Shown here: one piece after another, positions 6,475 to 11,501 of the stretch
Layout: each line of letters opens with the position of its first letter
Numbering within the stretch: position 1 is the first letter of the stretch
Origin: DATEAX01 sp035288145
GTDB taxonomy: Bacteria > Patescibacteriota > UBA1384 > UBA12157 > JAENIV01
NCBI GenBank assembly: GCA_035288145.1
Contig: DATEAX010000008.1
Location: 1 to 11,538 of the forward strand
DNA: 11,538 nucleotides
Reading direction: 5' to 3'
Notes under the pieces: model-generated
The model's input: the letters and a program-made list of their open reading frames with translations, nothing else
Databases searched by the model: none
What the model was told of the DNA's origin: nothing
Position numbers and translations under genes: made by a program

Positions 6475-7464
6475 TTAAAATTTTTTAGATAAAAGCTTCT
6501 GTCTCAATCCATAAGAACTGCAATGCTTGATTAAACCCAAATATGATTGCATATTTCCCTCATTAGCCTTTTTTAGCATCCTTCTTTTTGTCTTCGTTCT
6601 CAAAACTCGGTAGTGCGGTAAAACCACATAGCCGAGAAAATCAATACCCTGATTTAATTTACGAATAATAATTTTATTCGGATGTAGTTCAAGTTTCAGC
6701 TTGCTATATAGAAAATATTTAATCTCTGGAATCAATTTCTCCAACTCAACCAAGTCATTCTCTAAAATCACAAAGTCATCACAATAACGCAGATAGAACT
6801 TAACTTTTAAACGGTGTTTTACAAATTGGTCTAATTCATTAAGATAAATATTGGCGAAAAGTTGAGAAGTTAAATTGCCAATCGGGACACCTCTTTTAAC
6901 TCTCTCTCTCTCTCTCTGGATTTCTGAGTGGAAACTAGAAATTATTTCTGAAATTAACCATAAAACTTGTTTATCTTTTAAATTTCTCTTGATTAAATCG
7001 TAAAGGACTTGATGGTTGACCGAAGAAAAATATTTTTTAATATCGCATTTTAATGTCCAACAAGGTTTAGTGTAATTTTTGCTCACGATTCTGGAAAACT
7101 TTTCCAACCGTTTTACGGCTTTGTGAGTTCCTTTTTTATTACGACAGGAATAAGAATCATCTACAAAAATGGGGTTAAAGATCGGATAGAGTACCCGGTA
7201 AATCGCGTGATGAACAATTCTGTCTCTAACGCAAGCTTTGTGAATATGTCTTGATTTTGGGTCAGTGATACAAAATGAGGTATAATCTGAATGTTGGTAA
7301 GTTTTGTTTTTAAGCTCCGGATGCAAACTAAATAAATTATCTTCTAAATGACGCCAGAAAAACTGTACATCAAATCTGTTATGCTTATCTTTCTGGAATT
7401 CACACCAGCTTTTAAATAAATTGTCTGAACTAATAATTTCACTAAAAAGGTTAGGAGATATCAT
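6475..7464 (-). CDS. DGR-type reverse transcriptase, 329 aa
   Basis: A compact RT without maturase or endonuclease domains, as in DGR RTs. Motifs in order are DPKSRHIHKACVRDRIVHHA (68-87), SYSCRNKKGTH (104-114), the catalytic DIKKYFSSVNH (Asp141), GVPIGNLTSQLFAN (192-205) in which the SQ-type motif replaces the usual retroviral QG segment (DGR hallmark), and YLRYCDDFVIL (224-234) with the YxDD active site. The C terminus MQSYLGLIKHCSSYGLR matches the usual thumb end of DGR RTs. Together with Avd it should copy TR RNA into cDNA with errors at adenines. The ATG at 7464-7462 lacks a good Shine-Dalgarno and interleaves with the avd start. A (AG)9 tract (6900-6917) encodes residues 183-189. The gene is AT-rich, unlike the target gene. 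Confidence 0.95.
   Translation of the reverse strand: MISPNLFSEIISSDNLFKSWCEFQKDKHNRFDVQFFWRHLEDNLFSLHPELKNKTYQHSDYTSFCITDPKSRHIHKACVRDRIVHHAIYRVLYPIFNPIFVDDSYSCRNKKGTHKAVKRLEKFSRIVSKNYTKPCWTLKCDIKKYFSSVNHQVLYDLIKRNLKDKQVLWLISEIISSFHSEIQRERERVKRGVPIGNLTSQLFANIYLNELDQFVKHRLKVKFYLRYCDDFVILENDLVELEKLIPEIKYFLYSKLKLELHPNKIIIRKLNQGIDFLGYVVLPHYRVLRTKTKRRMLKKANEGNMQSYLGLIKHCSSYGLRQKLLSKKF
6900..6917 (-). repeat. (AG)9 dinucleotide tract inside the RT gene
   Basis: Nine perfect CT units on the plus strand are read as AG on the RT strand and encode QRERERV (183-189), just ahead of the GVPIGNLTSQ motif. A change of one unit would shift the frame and remove the YCDD motif. Confidence 0.95.
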
Positions 7465-7819
7465 GCAAAATGAAGTTCCATTATTTGGAAAGATATATGA
7501 TTTCTATAAACTATTTTATCTTTATATAGACAACTTCCCTAAGAAGTCAAGAGAGACCCTGGCGGTGAAAATTGAAAGTACTATCTTGGAACTCTTGGAA
7601 GATATCGCCAAAGTAAGTTTTGCCAATCAAAACGATAAATGTGATGGCTTGGCCAAAGCCAGTATCAAATTGGATTTCCTTAAAGTGCTTTTTCGGCTAA
7701 CCTTTGAATTAAAAATCATTGATCAAAAGAAATACATTGTTTTAGAAGAAAAATTGCAGGAAATCGGTCGAATGCTCGGAGGTTGGATTAAATCCCTTAA
7801 AACATTAAACCGCCCTTAG
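7463..7819 (+). CDS. avd: Avd-like DGR accessory protein (four-helix bundle), 118 aa
   Basis: The start at ATG 7463 is chosen over an upstream in-frame ATG (7421) because AGGAGA lies 4-5 nt ahead of it and because the upstream part lies entirely inside the RT gene. The sequence is almost all helical: YDFYKLFYLYIDNFPKKSR, TLAVKIESTILELLEDIAK, KASIKLDFLKVLFRLTFELK, then KKYIVLEEKLQEIGRMLGGW. This pattern matches Avd proteins and the related S23/23S-intervening-sequence four-helix bundles. In studied DGRs Avd forms a basic barrel-shaped pentamer that binds RT and TR RNA and is required for cDNA synthesis. The gene is on the opposite strand to RT, TR and target, which is not the usual collinear order; its 3' end would be antisense to RNA running from TR towards RT. 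Confidence 0.9.
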   Translation: MQNEVPLFGKIYDFYKLFYLYIDNFPKKSRETLAVKIESTILELLEDIAKVSFANQNDKCDGLAKASIKLDFLKVLFRLTFELKIIDQKKYIVLEEKLQEIGRMLGGWIKSLKTLNRP

Positions 7820-7829
7820 ATAGAGCGGT
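7809..7829 (-). other. Hairpin just 3' of TR (overlaps the avd stop)
   Basis: On the TR-RNA strand ACCGCTC pairs with GGGCGGT (7 bp, one G-T pair) around a 7-nt loop, 15 nt after the end of TR. It may be part of the DGR RNA spacer that RT-Avd recognises downstream of TR. On the plus strand it could slow transcription after avd, but no T-run follows. Confidence 0.45.
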
Positions 7830-7844
7830 CTAATGAGAAACTAC

Positions 7845-7963
7845 TACGGGACGCACAGCCCTGTTGTTCCAGTGATTGTCAACGTCATTGTAGTTCACGT
7901 TCGTAAGACCGCCGTTGTCGGAGTTACCACCGTTGAGGCGGTTCGAAGCGTCCTCGAAAATTT
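7845..7963 (-). repeat. DGR template repeat (TR)
   Basis: This stretch aligns without gaps to 8330-8448 (constant offset 485). All 21 mismatches are at plus-strand T, that is, adenines of the sense strand; 21 of 33 such adenines are changed in the variable copy. In the reading frame of the target it would encode N-rich peptide with ten AAY codons (positions matching target residues 275, 278, 281, 284, 289, 291, 293, 297, 300, 301). AAY is the codon type that can be randomised at A without creating stops. In that frame it contains a stop at its left edge and is not itself translated. Exact ends are uncertain by a few bases. Confidence 0.95.
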
Positions 7964-8063
7964 ATCCGTTCTCGCCAATTGCCACTGTCCCTTGATTGCT
8001 CTCGGGACTGTATTTTATTTGAAAGCACCCCAATAATTGGAGACCTTTCCTAAGAACGGATAA
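7962..8063 (-). repeat. 11-bp inverted repeat closing the TR 5' leader domain
   Basis: AGAACGGATAA at 8053-8063 is the perfect reverse complement of 7962-7972. In TR RNA these would form an 11-bp stem around 80 nt whose 3' strand meets the 5' edge of TR. Inside the loop two smaller stems can form on the RNA strand: CTCCAA/TTGGGG with a 3-nt loop, and GTCCC/GGGAC with a 12-nt loop. Confidence 0.6.
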
Positions 8064-8094
8064 GGAGTTTCTTTTCTTTAATGGCAATGCTTTG

Positions 8095-8158
8095 AAGCCA
8101 TAGCCGCAAAGTTATTAACCGTTAAAGGGTAACAAGTATTGTTCCTAAGCCATAGCCG
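8095..8158 (-). repeat. Pair of 12-bp direct repeats in the TR leader
   Basis: AAGCCATAGCCG occurs at 8095-8106 and again at 8147-8158, 52 bp apart, and reads CGGCTATGGCTT in the TR RNA. Function is unknown; a repeated binding site for protein (RT-Avd) or two similar RNA elements are possible. Confidence 0.55.
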
Positions 8159-8182
8159 GAGAAGCAAACTTGTTCCAAAGAT

Positions 8183-8191
8183 ATTATAGCA
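8183..8191 (-). promoter_or_regulatory. Extended -10 promoter of the TR RNA
   Basis: TGCTATAAT on the minus strand is a perfect TGN-TATAAT extended -10. The -35 region 17-18 nt further up is poor. It lies between the target terminator and TR and points towards TR. Confidence 0.6.
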
Positions 8192-8236
8192 AAATAGATT
8201 AACATTTGAGTACCAAAAAATATAAAAAAACGAAAA

Positions 8237-8266
8237 CGGCGGGAACCTGAGACCAGGTTCCCGCCG
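8237..8266 (-). terminator. Rho-independent terminator of the DGR target gene; possible post-VR cruciform
   Basis: A perfect 13-bp GC-rich stem (8237-8249 with 8254-8266) with a 4-nt loop begins 36 nt after the target stop. It is followed on the minus strand by TTTTCGTTTTTTT, a clear intrinsic terminator. In several DGRs a hairpin with a 4-nt loop a short distance 3' of VR promotes mutagenic homing; this one sits 64 nt beyond VR, so it may serve both roles. Confidence 0.85.
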
Positions 8267-8281
8267 AAAGACAGACACCAA

Positions 8282-8297
8282 GGGATCCAAATATCCC
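8282..8297 (-). other. Small hairpin between target stop and terminator
   Basis: GGGAT/ATCCC with a 6-nt loop lies 33 nt beyond VR. It is another weak candidate for a post-VR structure. Confidence 0.25.
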
Positions 8298-8302
8298 AAG
8301 GG

Positions 8303-9250
8303 TTAGACAGACCGAGCGTCCAGAACTCCCACGGGACGCACAGCCCCGTAGCTCCAGTGATCGTCAACGTCAACGCAGTGCACGCGCGCAAGACCGCCGC
8401 TGCCGGAGTAACCACCGTCGAGGCGGTACGAAGCGCCCCCGAAAAACTCTTCATACCAGACCCATGTGTTAGTCTGGCCGTCCTTCTTGCGGGGCATCCG
8501 CTTGTAGATCTGCGGAACAGCGTTGGCCTCGATGACTCGCTCCAGGCGGAAGGCGACTCCTTCGAACTCCGGGCAGGCCTCAAGCGCCGGGCGGATCTGC
8601 TCGTCCCACTCGCGGGAGGAGGCGCCGAAGCGGCTCTCCTGCGGACCGTAGTCATAGTGAGCAACCCTGCCCTCGACACGCAGGGTTTTCATTATGATCC
8701 CAAGGCACTCCTCATCGTTCTGGAACATCTGCCGGCCGTCATCAAAGAGCGGCTTGCAGCGAGTGTCAACGAGGAGGGTCGCACCGTCAAAGCGGACTTC
8801 TTGCACGGTTTCCAGCTCGCCGCTGGCGTTGCGGCGCTTAATCGCACCGTTCGCCACCTGCTGCCAGAACCATGCTTCAGGCTTGACCTTCCAGCCGCGA
8901 ATCCTCGCGTCTGGCTGGAACAAGCACACCGGGAAGAAGTGGGGCTCGAGACCGAGCTTAGCCCACTGGCCGATGCGGTCCTCACCGAAGTGCTCGAGCG
9001 TGGCGGCAAACTGCGCCAGGTCGAAGGTCTGGCCGAAGAATGCGCGGTGAGCGTCATTCTCGGCCTGGATCAGACGGTCCAACCAGTTCGCTTCTGGAAG
9101 GATCAGGACTCCGACCAAAGTTTCCTTCAGCTTGCCCAAGTTGTCCAGCCAATACAGTGCGTTCTCTTCCGAGATCGTGTCGGGCAGGCTTTCTACTACA
9201 CCTGCCGAGAACCTTCTCTGCGTCGCGATCGTAAGGGTGTTCCGAGACAT
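8303..9250 (-). CDS. DGR target (variable) protein with C-terminal C-type-lectin-like variable region, 315 aa
   Basis: The ATG at 9250 follows AAGGAGG by 10 nt, the best ribosome site in the window. The N-terminal 250 residues match no family I recognise; they are mixed alpha/beta with many Trp, Glu and Arg and no signal peptide or membrane segment, so a cytoplasmic site is inferred. The last 50 residues have the DGR C-type-lectin layout: GGASYRL, Gly-rich GGYSGSGG, then VDDHWSYGAVRPV, where the invariant HW and AVRPV frame the variable sites. VR covers residues 268-307. Compared with TR, residues 269, 271, 272, 275, 278, 281, 283, 284, 288, 289, 291-293, 297 and 300-302 differ, while scaffold residues are unchanged. 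It probably binds a diversified ligand. Sampled lines are about 60-67% GC against roughly 35% for RT and avd, so target and retro-module have different compositional histories. Confidence 0.92.
   Translation of the reverse strand: MSRNTLTIATQRRFSAGVVESLPDTISEENALYWLDNLGKLKETLVGVLILPEANWLDRLIQAENDAHRAFFGQTFDLAQFAATLEHFGEDRIGQWAKLGLEPHFFPVCLFQPDARIRGWKVKPEAWFWQQVANGAIKRRNASGELETVQEVRFDGATLLVDTRCKPLFDDGRQMFQNDEECLGIIMKTLRVEGRVAHYDYGPQESRFGASSREWDEQIRPALEACPEFEGVAFRLERVIEANAVPQIYKRMPRKKDGQTNTWVWYEEFFGGASYRLDGGYSGSGGLARVHCVDVDDHWSYGAVRPVGVLDARSV
8330..8448 (-). repeat. DGR variable repeat (VR)
   Basis: The diversified copy of TR, encoding target residues 268-307. Sense-strand outcomes at the 21 changed adenines are 14 A to G, 5 A to T and 2 A to C. 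No other base type differs within the 119 bp. The last 16 bp are identical to TR. Confidence 0.95.
8331..8346 (-). promoter_or_regulatory. IMH-like site (initiation of mutagenic homing) at the 3' end of VR
   Basis: GGGCTGTGCGTCCCGT is identical in TR and VR, GC-rich and free of adenine, as expected for the homing initiation site. Just beyond it the two copies diverge, including a non-adenine change (8328 against 7843), like the IMH versus IMH* difference that makes transfer one-way. Confidence 0.6.
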
Positions 9251-9414
9251 TTCGGGTGTTCCTCCTTGTGTTTTTTATACGGGGTCTTCACCTGACCCTC
9301 AGTCGCTGGCCCAACCTCTAAGAGGAAGTCCAGCGATCTGTATGATTAAGCTTCCAGGGAGGAAGCTGCCATTTTAATGTGCAACCACGATAAGGCTAAC
9401 TCATCGTTAGTTAA
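9251..9414 (-). promoter_or_regulatory. Long folded 5' leader of the target mRNA
   Basis: About 164 nt lie between the predicted start and the ATG. Hairpins on the RNA strand include CTAAC/GTTAG near the 5' end, AGCTTCC/GGAAGCT (plus 9349-9355 and 9361-9367, 5-nt loop), TCGCTGG/CCAGCGA (9303-9309 and 9330-9336) enclosing CCTC/GAGG, and GGGTC/GACCC. The strong Shine-Dalgarno (9261-9267) lies in an unpaired A-rich stretch after the last stem. I do not recognise a known riboswitch. Confidence 0.5.
9261..9267 (-). promoter_or_regulatory. Full-length Shine-Dalgarno of the target gene
   Basis: AAGGAGG, 10 nt ahead of the ATG. It contrasts with the weak or absent sites of the RT gene and of the genes behind tRNAs. 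Confidence 0.8.
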
Positions 9415-9420
9415 CCTGGA

Positions 9421-9449
9421 AGTATAGCACAATGATACCAAAAAGTCAA
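9421..9449 (-). promoter_or_regulatory. Near-consensus sigma70-type promoter of the target gene
   Basis: Minus strand TTGACT (9444-9449), exactly 17 nt, TATACT (9421-9426); each hexamer has five of six consensus bases. It begins 7 nt after the stop codon of the GH-A gene, with no terminator between. Confidence 0.8.
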
Positions 9450-9455
9450 ATAAAC

Positions 9456-11135
9456 TTAGGTCTTTCGCCGGGTGTATTTTAGAACAAATAAGATAAAGAC
9501 AACAACGCCGCCGGCGAGCACCCCAAAAGCCAGCCAACTATTCAGCATATTCGTTTCCACCCGAATGTCGGAATCGCCTTTAACTTCAAAAGGTCTGGTG
9601 CGGCTGGCTAAAAGCCCGGGGATTTTATAAGCCAAATAATATCTTCCTTGGGGCACAGATAAATTATACTCCCCGGAAGTTGCGGCTACCTCCGAATGTT
9701 CTTGCCACTTGGAATTAATTTTTCGGTAAACCAAAACTTTGCCGTCACCAACGTTTTTAGAAAACGCTCCTTTGAGGCGACCGGAAATTTGAGACATTAA
9801 TTTCTCTTCTTTAATATTATCAGCCACGGTGGTGACGCCGGCTACTTGGGGGGTGGAAACATTCATTGGCTCTGTATTTTGGGCGGAAAAGTTGCTCAAT
9901 TGGCAAAAAATCGGTCTTGGCTTAAACTGCAAAACAATGTCGCCGTTATTCCAGCTTTTAACCACGCTTGAAGTGACATCAACATTTTGACCATTTTGAG
10001 TTTCAATATCATAACACCGTATACTTGACGATTTAATCTGAAAGAAGATTTCTCTTGTACCGCTTGGATTCCAGGCCGCCGCCACCGGCCCGCCAGGACC
10101 ATCAAAGACATAAAATTTTGATTCATCATTCAATTCAAGCAATAGCGCTGGCCATCTGTTTCCCAAAAACTCGACTGTTTTTTTATAATAGTTATACGAA
10201 GTTTTGGGAGTCAGGTTATTATTCAGCAAACCCCAGGTTCCCGTAGGATCGTCGCGAAGATTATAGATTAAGATTTTGGGCACCTCGTTAACAGTCCGGG
10301 CAATAATCATCGCCCGGGCAATTACTTCGGCTTGCGCCTGAACCCCGATTTGGCTGGACTGCCAGCCCATTTCGGTTATCCAAATCTCTTTTGGCCCGCC
10401 ATGAGGAACAATCGTATTGTATTCCAATTTAAGCAATTCATCACGTAAACGGTTAATGGGGTCGGACTCTGGTCCTACTCCCGGATAGTAATGGACAGCA
10501 ACCGCATCGAGATGCTCCCAGCCGCCATTGTTCAAGAAGCTATCAATAAAACTATTATCAATGTAGGTTGTCCCCCCGCTGGCCACTTTCGCCGAAGGAT
10601 CGATAGATTTGATTGTGTCGTAAGCGGCAATTAAAATCTCCCGATATTCATCGGGGTTTGGGCTCGGCTTCCAGAAAAAATTCGGTTCGTTCCAAATTTC
10701 CCAATGCTTGACATCACCATAGCGGCGAACGACTGCGGAAACGTAATTTTTCCATTCATTGATGTTGGGTTTATAGAAGATGGCATCACTGCCGGCTCTT
10801 GGATTAGACGAAGCCCAGGGAGCAGAGTAAGCCAGCATCCCGACTACCTGAATACCGTTACGGCGATGGGTGGCCATCGCTTGATCAGGATTAGCCCATC
10901 TCCAACGATTATTTCTCGGTTCGATCAAACCCCAATGAAACTCCTCTCTCGCCCAGCTAATGCCCGCCGCCTTCATCCGCTGATCAGCCAAATTGCGCTG
11001 GGCCGGCATTATCCGGGTAATCGATAAATTGTTCGTGCCGTAAAAGCCGTAGGCCGTTGAGAAAACCAAAAAATTTGCCAAAATGAAGAATACCAAAAGG
11101 AGTTCGATTAAGAAATTTTTGGATTTTTTATTCAT
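9456..11135 (-). CDS. Membrane-anchored clan GH-A glycosidase (GH39/GH5-like), 559 aa
   Basis: An N-terminal hydrophobic segment (about 8-29) acts as signal or anchor. A TIM-barrel glycosidase domain (about 35-360) carries the two clan GH-A catalytic glutamates: EIWNEPN with acid/base E150 at the end of strand 4, and IWITEMGWQ with nucleophile E255 at strand 7. Supporting residues include HYYPG (215-219). A beta-rich region, then a small domain resembling carboxypeptidase-regulatory/PEGA-type Ig folds (ISGRLKGAF to YYLAYKIPG, about 450-510), precede a C-terminal transmembrane helix (about 530-552) and a basic tail. It is therefore a surface enzyme, probably cleaving beta-linked sugars such as xylosides; substrate unproven. 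GGGAGGG lies about 5 nt before the ATG at 11135. Confidence 0.88.
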   Translation of the reverse strand: MNKKSKNFLIELLLVFFILANFLVFSTAYGFYGTNNLSITRIMPAQRNLADQRMKAAGISWAREEFHWGLIEPRNNRWRWANPDQAMATHRRNGIQVVGMLAYSAPWASSNPRAGSDAIFYKPNINEWKNYVSAVVRRYGDVKHWEIWNEPNFFWKPSPNPDEYREILIAAYDTIKSIDPSAKVASGGTTYIDNSFIDSFLNNGGWEHLDAVAVHYYPGVGPESDPINRLRDELLKLEYNTIVPHGGPKEIWITEMGWQSSQIGVQAQAEVIARAMIIARTVNEVPKILIYNLRDDPTGTWGLLNNNLTPKTSYNYYKKTVEFLGNRWPALLLELNDESKFYVFDGPGGPVAAAWNPSGTREIFFQIKSSSIRCYDIETQNGQNVDVTSSVVKSWNNGDIVLQFKPRPIFCQLSNFSAQNTEPMNVSTPQVAGVTTVADNIKEEKLMSQISGRLKGAFSKNVGDGKVLVYRKINSKWQEHSEVAATSGEYNLSVPQGRYYLAYKIPGLLASRTRPFEVKGDSDIRVETNMLNSWLAFGVLAGGVVVFILFVLKYTRRKT

Positions 11136-11161
11136 AAGCCCTCCCTTCTTTCTCTTATTTA

Positions 11162-11190
11162 ATACTATAATATTCAGAATACTTTTTCAA
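11162..11190 (-). promoter_or_regulatory. Likely promoter of the GH-A glycosidase
   Basis: Minus strand TTGAAA (11185-11190), 17-nt spacer, TAGTAT (11162-11167). The -10 is only a moderate match. It stands back to back with the tRNA-Asp promoter, the two -35 boxes being 6 bp apart. Confidence 0.4.
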
Positions 11191-11196
11191 CCATAT

Positions 11197-11225
11197 TTGA
11201 AATCGTTCCCCAATATTAGTATAAT
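11197..11225 (+). promoter_or_regulatory. Promoter of tRNA-Asp
   Basis: TTGAAA (11197-11202), 17-nt spacer, TATAAT (11220-11225). The predicted start near 11232 is about 20 nt before the tRNA. Confidence 0.75.
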
Positions 11226-11252
11226 ACAGAGTGTGTACGCGCGCAAAGATAT

Positions 11253-11328
11253 GGACCGGTAGCTTAGCCCGGCTTAAAGCGCCTCCCTGTCACGGAGGAG
11301 ATCGCGAGTTCGAATCTCGTCCGGTCCG
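11253..11328 (+). tRNA. tRNA-Asp (anticodon GTC)
   Basis: Acceptor stem is GGACCGG/CCGGTCC with G73. D stem is GCTT/AAGC, anticodon stem CCTCC/GGAGG with loop CTGTCAC (anticodon GTC), T loop TTCGAAT. CCA is not encoded (TCA follows). Confidence 0.95.
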
Positions 11329-11336
11329 TCAACCAT

Positions 11337-11501
11337 ATGCGCAAGTTAAAAAAATAGTAGGGCCTTAGATATGTAGATGCAGCATTTGAAAACTTTGAAG
11401 CCGCCCGGATACAGGATTGGAATGAACAAAGGGATGAGCTTTATCAGGCAATTATGAAAGAAACGGATGAAATAGAAGACTCTATAGAAAAATCACAATA
11501 A
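11337..11501 (+). pseudogene. Broken short reading frame after tRNA-Asp
   Basis: ATG CGC AAG TTA AAA AAA is followed by two TAG codons in the same frame. The frame then stays open for 46 codons to TAA at 11499-11501, with a protein-like charged helix composition (EAARIQDWNEQRDELYQAIM, then KETDEIEDSIEKSQ). The second part has no good start before an ATG at 11454. The simplest reading is a decayed gene; alternatives are chance, or a start elsewhere. The ATG lies 8 nt after tRNA-Asp, like the other tRNA-linked genes here. No family recognised. Confidence 0.35.

Larger units (their letters stand above)
7809..8176 (-). ncRNA. TR-containing DGR RNA (predicted)
   Basis: From the extended -10 promoter at 8183-8191, RNA would begin near 8176, pass about 210 nt of folded leader, then TR (7963 to 7845), then the hairpin at 7829-7809. 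The 3' end is not determined and transcription may continue, antisense to avd, into the RT gene. Nothing protein-coding is seen between 7820 and 8302; this 480-nt stretch holds TR, its leader and promoter, and the target terminator. Confidence 0.6.

Noticed and set aside
7833..8036. Plus-strand frame covering TR
   Set aside because: It lies on the strand opposite to the sense of TR and has no start signals; TR is best read as non-coding RNA.
7833..8448. CRISPR-like or transposon repeats to explain the two similar blocks
   Set aside because: There are only two copies, 485 bp apart, with differences limited to adenines; there are no spacers, terminal inverted repeats or target-site duplications.
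8122..8679. Second minus-strand frame (185 codons) running through VR
   Set aside because: It is a shifted frame of the target gene with low-complexity Ser/Arg/Ala content; the adenine changes make sense only in the 315-aa frame.
8357..9295. Long plus-strand frame of 312 codons opposite the target gene
   Set aside because: It is the antisense shadow of the GC-rich target gene. It lacks a ribosome site, and the opposite frame carries the VR, the strong promoter and the AAGGAGG.
11337..11501. TAG recoding (stop read-through) as the explanation for the tandem TAG
   Set aside because: No suppressor tRNA is present in the window and a single short frame is not enough; decay is simpler.
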